Origin: UBA11606 sp049437325
GTDB lineage: Bacteria; Actinomycetota; Acidimicrobiia; Acidimicrobiales; Aldehydirespiratoraceae
Assembly: GCA_049437325.1 (NCBI GenBank)
Contig: JBMTIM010000031.1
Location: forward strand, 1-37,234
Reading direction: 5' to 3'
DNA length: 37,234 bases
Shown: piece by piece, positions 25,136-32,871 of the stretch
Numbering within the stretch: the first letter of the stretch is position 1
How the letters are laid out: every line of letters begins with the position of its first letter
The notes under the pieces: model-generated
Databases searched by the model: none
What the model saw: the letters and a program-made list of their open reading frames with translations, nothing else
What the model was told of the DNA's origin: nothing
Made by a program: the position numbers and the translations under genes

Positions 25136-25582
25136 TCAGCCGATCGCGTTGAGATTGGCGACGGTGGCGACGGCTGCGTCGGCGGCCTCACGACCCTTCT
25201 TCACCAGGTGATCGAAGAAAAAGGCGTGGTGTACGTCGTGCTCGTGGAACTGTTGCGGCGTGAGAACGGCCGACATGATCGGCACCCCCGTCTCGAGCAT
25301 CACGTTCATCATTCCCTGCAGGACTGCGTGGGCGACGAACTCGTGGCGGTAGATCCCGCCGTCGACCACGAGCGCAGCGGTGACGATGACGTCGTAGCGC
25401 CCAGTCTCGGCGAGCTTTTTGCAGTGGAGCGGAAATTCGAGAGCGCCCGGCAACTTGTGCACATCGATGACGTTCTCGCCGTGGCCGAGTTCGGCCATTC
25501 GCTCGAAGAAGCCCAGCTTGGTCCGGTCGACCAGGTCGTCGTGCCAGGTCGCCATCACGAAAGCCACACGAATGTCACTCAT
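25136..25582 (-). CDS. ribH: 6,7-dimethyl-8-ribityllumazine synthase, RibH2-like
   Basis: A 148-aa lumazine synthase, the penultimate step of riboflavin synthesis. Substrate-binding PGALEFPL is present, as are GGIYRHEFVAHAVLQGMM with the catalytic-region histidine and VLTPQQFHEHDVHHAFFFDHLVKKGREAA. These last two stretches resemble the type II (Brucella RibH2-like) branch more than the usual icosahedral type I enzyme. ATG at 25582 lies 6 nt after TAACGT (25589-25594). No other rib gene is adjacent, which suggests a second specialised copy rather than the main pathway gene; that is an inference. Confidence 0.88.
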   Translation of the reverse strand: MSDIRVAFVMATWHDDLVDRTKLGFFERMAELGHGENVIDVHKLPGALEFPLHCKKLAETGRYDVIVTAALVVDGGIYRHEFVAHAVLQGMMNVMLETGVPIMSAVLTPQQFHEHDVHHAFFFDHLVKKGREAADAAVATVANLNAIG

Positions 25583-25588
25583 GCCGGC

Positions 25589-25594
25589 ACGTTA
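25589..25594 (-). promoter_or_regulatory. putative leaderless -10 box of ribH
   Basis: TAACGT on the minus strand, 6 nt before the ATG at 25582. The gap is too short for an FMN riboswitch and none is seen. Confidence 0.45.
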
Positions 25595-25635
25595 TCGGTC
25601 CGACCGGCGGCCAACGAGCGCGAACCGCGCAGCTC

Positions 25636-25659
25636 GCGTCGAGCCGGAAGACTCGACGC
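25636..25659. terminator. possible terminator hairpin after the Nudix gene
   Basis: GCGTCGAG (25636-25643) and CTCGACGC (25652-25659) form a perfect 8-bp stem with an 8-nt loop, 12 nt past the Nudix stop on the minus strand. There is no U-tract. It would end the long leftward catabolic operon. Confidence 0.45.
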
Positions 25660-25671
25660 CTCGACGAGGGG

Positions 25672-26409
25672 TTACTGCCAGGCGAACACGGGCTGTTCGT
25701 ATTCGTCGACCCGCTCGGCGGTGCCGTCGTAGGCCACGGCGCGGAACTGGTACATCAACGCACCGGTCGGAGCATGGATGAGATCACCGCCGATCGGTAC
25801 CTGGATCACCGGCCGAGGGCTCTCCGGAATCGACACGAACCGCGGTGAGTCCGCTCGGAGGAGCTCGGTGATAGCGATGCGGTGGACCGACTGGACTTCA
25901 CCGGGTTCGGCAACAGGTTCGGCGTTGGTGCCGGCCCAGAAGACGAAGGGAGTGATGACGTAGCCCGAACGAGTGGGGTAGTCGTCGAGTTGACCGAGCA
26001 ACTCGAGATCGGTCAGCCCCACTTCCTCGCCGACCTCGCGCCGCGCTGCCTCCTCCGGCGTCTCGCCTGTGTCGAGCCGGCCACCGGGGAGTGCCCATTG
26101 GCCGGGGTGATCTTTCATGCGGGCTCCCCGCCGGGTCAACAGCACGGCGGCGCCGCCCGCGGTACCGCTCACCGAGCCATCGAAGCCCGGATCGTCTTCG
26201 ATGCCGGGAACACCCTGCATCAGCTGGCGACGCGCCGCCGGACCGAGTTGCTCATAGATGTGGTCGGTCCCATGGATCTGCTGGTCACTGTCGAGCACGA
26301 TCACACTCACCGCCGCATGCCGTCGGCCTTCGAGTGGGTGACGGCGGATGTCATGAGCCGCCAGGTTGACGCGCAAGCGATCGCGCAGCGTGTCGTCGTA
26401 CGGAATCAT
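25672..26409 (-). CDS. Nudix hydrolase, CoA pyrophosphatase-like
   Basis: A 245-aa Nudix protein. The Nudix box is complete: G-G-R-L-D-T-G-E-T-P-E-E-A-A-R-R-E-V-G-E-E-V-G-L. It is preceded by LLTRRGARMKDHPGQWALPGG, whose L-L-T-x-R-x(5)-H-P-G-Q phrase is typical of CoA pyrophosphatases (NudL/YeaB). The N-terminal 80 residues are an extension without a family I recognise. It starts 3 nt after the SsnA-like gene's stop, so it is the last gene of the operon. A role in trimming CoA or a nucleotide product of the pathway is conceivable but unproven. Confidence 0.88.
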   Translation of the reverse strand: MIPYDDTLRDRLRVNLAAHDIRRHPLEGRRHAAVSVIVLDSDQQIHGTDHIYEQLGPAARRQLMQGVPGIEDDPGFDGSVSGTAGGAAVLLTRRGARMKDHPGQWALPGGRLDTGETPEEAARREVGEEVGLTDLELLGQLDDYPTRSGYVITPFVFWAGTNAEPVAEPGEVQSVHRIAITELLRADSPRFVSIPESPRPVIQVPIGGDLIHAPTGALMYQFRAVAYDGTAERVDEYEQPVFAWQ

Positions 26410-26412
26410 CGA

Positions 26413-27441
26413 TCACTCGATATCTGCGAGTCGTGCGTGGAGCTTCGATGCTGCTTCTGCGGCCTTGGCGCGAATCTCGTCCCCGTCGACCAGCGTCGGC
26501 TCACCGTCCCAGACGACTTCACCGTCACGGAGCACCTCGAGTGGTGAGACGCCGGTGGTGAAGGCGAGGTGCCACGGATCATCGGACTCGGCCGCCCAGC
26601 AGACCTCGTCGTCGAGTGCAGCAGGCATGAGATCCCACCCGGTCCGGAGCCACTTCCAGGCGAGCTCGGGATCAACGGTGACGTCATCGGCTCGGGCGGC
26701 CACGTACGCCAGTCGGAACTCTTCGAGCATGTCGGCACCGATCCCGTCGGTCCCGAGGGCAACCTCGAGACCGAGCCGGCGGGGCCGGGCGTAGCCGACC
26801 GAGTTGTTCATGTTGGATCGCGGGTTGTGGACGAGGGTGCCTCGCAGGCCGTGTTCGTCGGGGAGATGGACACCGTGCACGATCAGCCAGTCGTCCTCAC
26901 TGTGCTCGACGAGGCGGTCCCAGGTGTCGTCGGCGCCCTCGGCGACATGGACGTGGACGCCGACGCCGTGCTTGTCCGCCAGCTCGGCTGCGGCGGCGAT
27001 CGTCTCGTCGGAGCACGTGAATGCGGCGTGGAGGCCGACGTAGCCCTCTCGCTCCCCGTCGCCGAGGAACCGGTCGTTCTCTGCCAATCCGGCTGCTGCT
27101 CCGTCAGCGCCGTGGCGATCGGTGATGCCGTAGGAGCACGACACGCGGACACCGACCTCCTCGCATGCGTCGGCGATGACGGTGAGGGAACCCTCGATGG
27201 CGTTCGGTGACTCGTGGTGATCGATGATGGCGGTGGTGCCGCGTTCGAGCGCCTCCAGGGCCCCGAGCTTTGCCGACCACTCGATCGTCTCGAGGTCGAG
27301 CGCCCGGTCGAGGCGCCACCACACGAGCTCGAGGACCTCCCGGAAGCCACCCGGTGTGCGTGGTGGAGCTGGCATCCCCCGCGCCAGCGAACTGTAGAGG
27401 TGGTGGTGGGCGCAGACCATGCCCGGCGTCGTGATCGTCAC
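26413..27441 (-). CDS. amidohydrolase, SsnA-like, lacking the N-terminal beta domain
   Basis: A 342-aa metal-dependent deaminase-type hydrolase closest to SsnA, which in E. coli sits beside the molybdenum hydroxylase gene xdhD. The metal site is intact: H12 and H14 (CAHHHLYS), His of GVHVHVAEG, His of LIVHGVHLPD and Asp of LGTDGIGADM. The diagnostic stretch VLELVWWRLDRALDLE is present. SsnA proteins are about 440 aa and begin with some 60 residues of beta strands before the first H-x-H. Here the first codon is GTG 11 codons before it, with an in-frame stop just upstream and no room for the missing part. The C-terminal strands are also short. It may still act as a bare barrel. It lies 70 nt downstream of the molybdenum hydroxylase gene. 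Confidence 0.86.
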   Translation of the reverse strand: MTITTPGMVCAHHHLYSSLARGMPAPPRTPGGFREVLELVWWRLDRALDLETIEWSAKLGALEALERGTTAIIDHHESPNAIEGSLTVIADACEEVGVRVSCSYGITDRHGADGAAAGLAENDRFLGDGEREGYVGLHAAFTCSDETIAAAAELADKHGVGVHVHVAEGADDTWDRLVEHSEDDWLIVHGVHLPDEHGLRGTLVHNPRSNMNNSVGYARPRRLGLEVALGTDGIGADMLEEFRLAYVAARADDVTVDPELAWKWLRTGWDLMPAALDDEVCWAAESDDPWHLAFTTGVSPLEVLRDGEVVWDGEPTLVDGDEIRAKAAEAASKLHARLADIE

Positions 27442-27511
27442 GGCGCGATCATCTCACCTCGGGGCGGCTGCGTGCTCGGTCGTCACGCCCGCTGGGGAGG
27501 TTGCCGGGTGG

Positions 27512-30103
27512 TCACTGCCAGGCACTGACCCGTTCGCGGTTCTTCTCAGTGCGCATGGGTAGCTCGCAGCGCCACTCGCCGTCATGGGACTGGAGAGCAG
27601 CTGCGACAGCGCCTGCGGTGGGAACAAGGCCGATCTCACCGACACCCTTGATCCCGTACGGCGAGTTGGGATCGGGTGACTCGACGAGGATGACCTCTGT
27701 CGGGGGCATGTCTTTCGGGCGAATGATGTCGAGTGACCGAAGCGTCTCGTTGAGCGGTTTGCCGTTCTCGTCGCACGGGAAACCCTCGCTGAGGGCATAG
27801 CCGAGACCCATGTGGACAGCCCCTTCGATTTGGCCCTCGCACAGCAGTGGGTTGACGGCTCGGCCGACGTCGTGGGCTGCAACCACCTTCACGATGTCGC
27901 CGGATTCGGGGTCGAGTTCGACGAGTTGGGCTGCGTAGCCGAACGTGGAATGGATGATCGGATGCTCGAGCCCGTCGTTGATCGAGTTGGTCCAGTCGAC
28001 GACATAGACACCCTCGTACTCGACCCCGACCTCGCAGCCACCGGTGACGGCGTTGCGGCACGCATCTGCGACCGAGCCTGCGCCCATGACCGTGCCGCGA
28101 GATCCGGTGGTCTGGCCGGCACCGAGTTCACGGGTGGTGTCGACGATGACCTTGATGCGGTCGGCATCGATACCGAGCTCTTCGACGGCGACCTGGCGAG
28201 CGACGGTGTGGATTCCCTGTCCCATCTCCGTCCAGCAGTGGCGGACTTCGACGGTGCCGTCGGGCTCGAAGCGGACGGTCGAACGACTGACCTCGTGTGC
28301 GCCGTTGCCGAGCCCGGAGTTCTTCAGCCCCAGACCCACGCCCACAGGGTTGCCCACCGCTTCGGCTGCGTCCCAGGCGGGTTTGACCGCATCGAGGCAG
28401 GCGCGGGCACCGAGGCAACCCTCATCCATGATCTGCCCGGGACCCCACACGGCTCCGGGCTCGACGACGTTGCGGCTGCGGATCTCCCATCCCGAAATGC
28501 CGACCATGGCTGCGAGGCGATCCATCATGCCTTCCATGGCGAACTGCGCCTGGTTGGCGCCGAACCCGCGAAACGCTCCACAGACCGAGTTGTTGGTCCG
28601 TACTGCGATCGCCTCGATGTCGATGGTCTCGGTCACGTACGGACCGCTGGCGTGACCCGCAGCCCGCTCCAGCACCTTCATGCCGACCGAGGCGTAGGGC
28701 CCGGAGTCACCGATCATTTTCGCTCGAACGGCCAGGAGCCTGCCGTCGGCATCGCAGCCGACCTCGTACTGCATGCGGATCGGGTGCCGTTTCGTGTGCA
28801 CGAGAAACGATTCTTCGCGGGAGAAGGTGGTTTTCACCGGCCGCCCGAGCAGCCAGGCCGCGAGTGCAGTCTGCCCCTGGTTCGACATGTCCTCCTTGCC
28901 GCCGAAGGCGCCACCGTTCGAGACGAGTTCGACCGTGACCAGTTCGGTGGGGACGTCGAGCATGCGGGCAATGTCGTTGCGGTCGTCCCACACGCCCTGT
29001 CCACCCGAGTAGACGTACAACGATTCGGTGGCGCCGTCGGGCCCGATGGTGGGTACGGCCAGGGTCGACTCGGGTTCGAGGAAGGCGTGATCGATGCGCT
29101 GGGTCTGGAAGGTGGCGCGTGCGATATGAGTGGCTCGCTCGAAGGCAGCGTCGATGTCGCCGCGGGCGTATGCCGAGCGGCTGAGCATGTTGCCCTCGAG
29201 TGTCCACACGGCGTCCTCGTCGGCGCCGAGCGCGTCGGCCGGGTTGGTGAACGGCTGCAGGACGCCGTACTCGACAGCCACCGCCGATCTCGCAGCGCGA
29301 GCTTGGGCGCGGGTCTCGGCCACCACGAGCGCAATCACGTCGCCCAGATACGACGTTCGGCCGCCGACCGGGATGAATGCCGGCCAATCCTTGTGGATCA
29401 GCCCACTGCGAAGCTCACCGGGAACGTCGGCTGCAGTCAGCACTGCGACCACGCCGGGCATGGCCAGCGCAGCTGAGGAATCGATGGCGTGGACGTCGGC
29501 CCGTGCGTGCCCGCTCAGAACAACCGCCCCGTGCAGACACCCGTCCGGCTCCATGTCGTCGATGAAGTCGCGATCGCCGAGCGTGAGGGACTGTCCCTCG
29601 TACTTCGTGCCGCGGTCGCCGACGCCACCAGCACTGATCGCCACCGGTGTCTCACCCTGCGCCAGCGATTCGACCGCATCGAGGATCTTCACATAGCCGG
29701 TGCAGCGACACAGGTGGGCTCCCAGGTGGCGGGCAGCGTCGTCACGGGTGGTTTCCTTGTCGCGCCCGAGCAGGGCGACCGTGCGCATGACGATGCCCGG
29801 GGTGCAGAACCCGCACTGGAGCGCGCCATGCGCGGCGAATGCGTCAGCCATGCGAGCCCGCTCGGCTTCGGGAACGCCCTCGAGTGTGGTGATCTCGGCG
29901 CCGCTGGCCTTGTCGAGTGAGGTCTGGCACGAGATTCGGGCCTTGCCGTCGATCAGTACGGTGCAGCATCCGCACTGCCCCGACGGGGAGCAGCCGTCCT
30001 TGGGGGAGGTGATGCGGAGTTCGTCGCGCAGTGCGGCGAGCAAATGCTCGTGATGCTCGCCGACCTCGACGGCCTGCCCGTTGACGGTGAAGCCAGTCAT
30101 CAT
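27512..30103 (-). CDS. fused 2Fe-2S/molybdenum hydroxylase, XdhD-like
   Basis: An 863-aa xanthine-dehydrogenase-family enzyme with two subunits fused. Residues 1-150 hold both [2Fe-2S] sites: C38, C44, C47, C59 (GCSPSGQCGCC), then C97, C100, C132, C134. The molybdenum domains follow. A-F-R-G-F-G at 510-515 is the purine-hydroxylase type of active-site loop, unlike the CoxL loop. E823 in GIKGVGEIG is the general base. No FAD domain is present and no FAD-subunit gene adjoins it. E. coli XdhD has this layout and also neighbours ssnA, which supports a role in purine-like ring hydroxylation. The ATG at 30103 overlaps the upstream stop by 4 nt. Confidence 0.92.
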   Translation of the reverse strand: MMTGFTVNGQAVEVGEHHEHLLAALRDELRITSPKDGCSPSGQCGCCTVLIDGKARISCQTSLDKASGAEITTLEGVPEAERARMADAFAAHGALQCGFCTPGIVMRTVALLGRDKETTRDDAARHLGAHLCRCTGYVKILDAVESLAQGETPVAISAGGVGDRGTKYEGQSLTLGDRDFIDDMEPDGCLHGAVVLSGHARADVHAIDSSAALAMPGVVAVLTAADVPGELRSGLIHKDWPAFIPVGGRTSYLGDVIALVVAETRAQARAARSAVAVEYGVLQPFTNPADALGADEDAVWTLEGNMLSRSAYARGDIDAAFERATHIARATFQTQRIDHAFLEPESTLAVPTIGPDGATESLYVYSGGQGVWDDRNDIARMLDVPTELVTVELVSNGGAFGGKEDMSNQGQTALAAWLLGRPVKTTFSREESFLVHTKRHPIRMQYEVGCDADGRLLAVRAKMIGDSGPYASVGMKVLERAAGHASGPYVTETIDIEAIAVRTNNSVCGAFRGFGANQAQFAMEGMMDRLAAMVGISGWEIRSRNVVEPGAVWGPGQIMDEGCLGARACLDAVKPAWDAAEAVGNPVGVGLGLKNSGLGNGAHEVSRSTVRFEPDGTVEVRHCWTEMGQGIHTVARQVAVEELGIDADRIKVIVDTTRELGAGQTTGSRGTVMGAGSVADACRNAVTGGCEVGVEYEGVYVVDWTNSINDGLEHPIIHSTFGYAAQLVELDPESGDIVKVVAAHDVGRAVNPLLCEGQIEGAVHMGLGYALSEGFPCDENGKPLNETLRSLDIIRPKDMPPTEVILVESPDPNSPYGIKGVGEIGLVPTAGAVAAALQSHDGEWRCELPMRTEKNRERVSAWQ

Positions 30104-31092
30104 TGGTCCTCTGGTGGGGTTGCGCCCCGCTGGGCGGTGATCGGTCCGTACACCTCAGGGCGTCGGTACCGCTCGAAGTCGAAGAGTGTTTCTTTGTATT
30201 TGGCCGTCTCGGCGAGGTCGACCTCGACCGTGATGACCTCGTCGGCTTCGGTGTGACATTCGGCCAGGGTCATCCCACTCGGCCCGATGATGCAGCTCTC
30301 GGCGAGGGAGTCGACCCCCTCTTCGCAGCCACCCTTGGCGACGCCGATCACGTAACAGCCGTTCTGGTACGCACCCGCCTGCATCACGAGTCGGTTGTGG
30401 AAGCCCTGCAGCGGATTCTGGCTCGGATCGGGGGCGTAGTGCTTCGGCGTGTTGTAGCCGATGAGGATGAGCTCGGCTCCCTGCAGCGCAAGGACTCGGT
30501 AGGTTTCCGGCCACCGTCGATCGTTGCAGGTCGCCATGCCGACGACACCGCCGAAGGCGTTCCAGGTCACGAAGCCGGGGCCAGGTTCGAAGTATCGCCG
30601 CTCGAGGTGTTGGAACTCGCGCCAGGGCTCGTGCTCGCGATGCCCGGGCAGATGGACCTTGCGGTAGTGGCCCACGATCGAGCCGTCGCGCTCGACGAGG
30701 ATCTGGGTGTTGTATCGGTGTCCGTCCGGGGTGAGTTCGGCATAGCCGAGAGCGAACCCGATCCCGAGTTCTGCCGCTCGATCGAACAGCGGCTGGGTTT
30801 CGGGCCCTGGCATCTCGGTCTCGTAGAACGAGTCGAGATTCAGAGCCGGGTCGCCTTCGACGTACCAGCGCGGAAAGAACGTGGTGAGCGCGAGTTCGGG
30901 AAAGGCAATGAGTTCGGCCCCGTTGCGGTGGGCTTGCTCGAGCAGATCGATCAAGCGGTCGACGACCGATGTGCGTGGTTCGGAAGCGCTGATCGGTCCG
31001 AGTTGGCCGGCAGCAACGGTGAGGTGGCGCGGTGGTCGATCCTGGTGGGCGGTGGGGGCCGCGGCGTCGTGGTCGATCGGGGCAGAGGTCAT
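30100..31092 (-). CDS. N-carbamoyl-D-amino-acid hydrolase-like nitrilase-superfamily enzyme
   Basis: A 330-aa nitrilase-fold amidase. The catalytic triad is E66 (FPELALTTFFPRW), K145 (YRKVHLPGH) and C189 (ATCNDRRWPE). Many stretches follow the classic Agrobacterium D-carbamoylase: FYETEMPGP, ELGIGF.LGYAEL, FQHLERRYFEPG and MQAGAYQNG. The family releases CO2 and ammonia from N-carbamoyl compounds after hydantoin or dihydropyrimidine ring opening. The ATG overlaps the stop of the M20 gene (ATGA). A longer upstream frame is an arginine-rich shadow of that gene. The substrate could also be beta-ureidopropionate-like. Confidence 0.9.
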   Translation of the reverse strand: MTSAPIDHDAAAPTAHQDRPPRHLTVAAGQLGPISASEPRTSVVDRLIDLLEQAHRNGAELIAFPELALTTFFPRWYVEGDPALNLDSFYETEMPGPETQPLFDRAAELGIGFALGYAELTPDGHRYNTQILVERDGSIVGHYRKVHLPGHREHEPWREFQHLERRYFEPGPGFVTWNAFGGVVGMATCNDRRWPETYRVLALQGAELILIGYNTPKHYAPDPSQNPLQGFHNRLVMQAGAYQNGCYVIGVAKGGCEEGVDSLAESCIIGPSGMTLAECHTEADEVITVEVDLAETAKYKETLFDFERYRRPEVYGPITAQRGATPPEDQ

Positions 31093-32321
31093 GTCGCCGC
31101 CAAATCGAGCATCACGTGGAGCAGCACGTTTGCACCGGCCTCCAGATCTTCGGGCGAGGTGTATTCGGCAGGGTTGTGGCTGACACCGCCGACGCTCGGA
31201 ACGAACACCATGCCGGTCGGGCAGACCCGGGCCAGCATCTGGGCGTCGTGGCCGGCCCCCGACGGCATGCGGCGTACGGTATGACCCTGCGCGGTGGCGA
31301 CGTCCTCGACAGCGCAGATGACGGTCTCGTCGAAGATCACCGGGTCGAATCGAGCGAGGCTGCGCTGCTCGATCGTGCAGTTCTCGGCCGCCGCCGTCGC
31401 CGCAAGGAAGTCGCTGGTGCGGCCCTCGGCCTCGAGGAGAACGTCGTTGTCGGTGTGCCGCAGATCGATGGTGAAGGTGGCTGATGCAGGGACCACGTTG
31501 ACGAGGTTGGGGTGCATCTCGATCCTGCCGACGGTGGCGACCTGGGGTGCCCCGAGTTCGTGGGCGAGTTCGTGCACGAACGAACCGACCTTGAACGCGA
31601 CGACGCCAGGATCTCTTCGAAGATCCATCGGTGTCGTGCCGGCGTGGTTGGATTGTCCGGTCACGGTGACCTCGGTCCAACTGATGCCCTGGACCCCGGT
31701 GACGGCACCGATCGTGAGGCCCTCCGTTTCGAGAACCGGACCTTGCTCGACGTGCAGTTCGACGAATGCATGCGGAGTGGCACCGGGCAGTGGTGCGGAA
31801 CCGAGGTAGCCGATTCGGTCGAGTTCACCGCCGACCGTGGCCCCGTCGATGCCCGTGATGGCGTGTGCTTCCTCCACTCCCATTCCGCCGACGTAGACGA
31901 GACTGCCGAGCATGTCGGGCGGGAAGCGGGCTCCCTCCTCGTCGGTGAAGAAGGCAACGGCGAGGGGACGGTCGGGGGTCACGTTCGCGATGCGAAGGGT
32001 CTCGATCACCTCGAGGCCTGCGAGCACCCCCAGGTTGCCGTCATAACGGCCACCGGTACGGACGGTGTCGATGTGCGAACCGGTCATGACCGGTGCCCCC
32101 TCGATGCTGCCGGCCATCACGCCGACGACGTTGCCGATGCCGTCGATCGTGACGTCGAGTTCGAGATCGTGCATCCACGAGACGACCAGGTCGCGGCCGG
32201 CCCGGTCCTCGTCGGTGAGCGCCAAGCGAGCGCACCCCTCGGTACCCGCAATCGCGCCGATCTCGGCCAGCGCAGCGAGGCGCTCGATCAATCGATCGAT
32301 GTCGATGTGAAGATCGGTCAT
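31089..32321 (-). CDS. M20-family N-carbamoyl-L-amino-acid/allantoate amidohydrolase
   Basis: A 410-aa zinc- or manganese-dependent amidohydrolase of the AllC / L-carbamoylase / beta-ureidopropionase group. Metal ligands are visible as His in GSHIDTV, Asp in YDGNLGV, Glu in DEEGARF, His in ELHVEQGPVLE and the late His in GGVSHNPAEY. The lid/dimerisation domain has QSNHAGTTPMDLRRD. The substrate choice among allantoate, N-carbamoyl-amino acids and ureidopropionate cannot be made from motifs. It is the first gene of the leftward operon, and its ATG is preceded by TAAGTT at 7 nt. It neighbours a second, unrelated carbamoyl hydrolase. Confidence 0.91.
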   Translation of the reverse strand: MTDLHIDIDRLIERLAALAEIGAIAGTEGCARLALTDEDRAGRDLVVSWMHDLELDVTIDGIGNVVGVMAGSIEGAPVMTGSHIDTVRTGGRYDGNLGVLAGLEVIETLRIANVTPDRPLAVAFFTDEEGARFPPDMLGSLVYVGGMGVEEAHAITGIDGATVGGELDRIGYLGSAPLPGATPHAFVELHVEQGPVLETEGLTIGAVTGVQGISWTEVTVTGQSNHAGTTPMDLRRDPGVVAFKVGSFVHELAHELGAPQVATVGRIEMHPNLVNVVPASATFTIDLRHTDNDVLLEAEGRTSDFLAATAAAENCTIEQRSLARFDPVIFDETVICAVEDVATAQGHTVRRMPSGAGHDAQMLARVCPTGMVFVPSVGGVSHNPAEYTSPEDLEAGANVLLHVMLDLAAT

Positions 32322-32328
32322 CGGGGAA

Positions 32329-32334
32329 AACTTA
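32329..32334 (-). promoter_or_regulatory. putative leaderless -10 box of the leftward catabolic operon
   Basis: TAAGTT on the minus strand with 7 nt to the ATG at 32321. It overlaps the left end of the 32332-32346 palindrome by 3 bp, so a bound protein would block it. Confidence 0.45.
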
Positions 32335-32346
32335 ACAAATTGTCAA
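32332..32346. promoter_or_regulatory. operator candidate between divergent catabolic promoters
   Basis: TTAACAA-A-TTGTCAA has 7-bp arms matching at 6 of 7 positions around a central A. It is the only AT-rich patch in a 46-nt divergent gap. It overlaps the leftward -10 and also contains TTAACA (32332-32337), placed 18 nt before the rightward -10, so one bound dimer could control both directions. The regulator encoded next door is the likely ligand. Confidence 0.6.
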
Positions 32347-32355
32347 AGATGCGGC

Positions 32356-32361
32356 TACGGT
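32356..32361 (+). promoter_or_regulatory. putative leaderless -10 box of the regulator gene
   Basis: TACGGT with 6 nt to GTG at 32368. A TTAACA -35-like hexamer (one mismatch to TTGACA) lies 18 nt upstream. Confidence 0.5.
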
Positions 32362-32367
32362 GGATCT

Positions 32368-32871
32368 GTGGCCGTGGATGCCGTTCGTGCCGAGTTCTTG
32401 GTCGAGCCGTTCGTCGAGGGTCTTCCGGGACCGCACGTGTCGGCTGCGCTCGAAGCGTGTCGGGCCAACGGACTCGAACCGGACGTCGGTCCGTTCGCCA
32501 CCACCATCGTCGGATCGGTCGATGCGGTCACCACAGCGGTGCACGACATGAGCCGAGCTGCACTCGCCAGTGGAGCGACTGCGGTCCAGATCCGCTTCGG
32601 TGAGTCGCCCACGGCGACCCGGTTCGGAGATCTCCACGATGCCCTCGCCCAGATGGTGGCAGCAGTGGAAGAACAGTTCGGCGGATCACTCTCGGAACTT
32701 TCTCGCAAGGACAAGCAGGCAGCGGTTCGGCTGCTCGACGAGCGCGGTGCGTTCCTCCTGCGCAAGGCCGTCGAGTCGGTGGGGGAATTGATGGGTGTGA
32801 GCCGCATCACGATCTACAACTATCTGAATGCCCTCGCTCGCCCCGAGCCGGGCGATGCTGATCCCCGATGA
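32368..32871 (+). CDS. regulator with thiamine-binding-like domain and YheO-type helix-turn-helix
   Basis: A 167-aa protein with an unusual architecture. Residues 5-80 (AEFLVEPF..GPHVSAALEACRANGLEPDVGPFATTIVGSVDAVTTAVHDMSRAAL) look like the MTH1187/YkoF thiamine- or hydroxymethylpyrimidine-binding fold. Residues 112-158 (LSRKDKQAAVRLLDERGAFLLRKAVESVGELMGVSRITIYNYL) match the HTH_22 domain of YheO-like regulators, with the recognition helix at GVSRITIYNYL. The likely role is a transcription factor sensing a pyrimidine or purine-like ligand. GTG at 32368 is favoured by the TACGGT box; GTG at 32374 is an alternative. It diverges from the catabolic operon and overlaps the next gene (ATGA). Function is inferred, not known. 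Confidence 0.82.
   Translation: MAVDAVRAEFLVEPFVEGLPGPHVSAALEACRANGLEPDVGPFATTIVGSVDAVTTAVHDMSRAALASGATAVQIRFGESPTATRFGDLHDALAQMVAAVEEQFGGSLSELSRKDKQAAVRLLDERGAFLLRKAVESVGELMGVSRITIYNYLNALARPEPGDADPR

Noticed and set aside
25583..25671. FMN riboswitch upstream of ribH
   Set aside because: The TAACGT box puts the transcript start at the ATG and no conserved RFN-element sequence is present.
27812..29476. 554-codon plus-strand open frame
   Set aside because: It is a complete shadow of the fused molybdenum hydroxylase and has no domain of its own.
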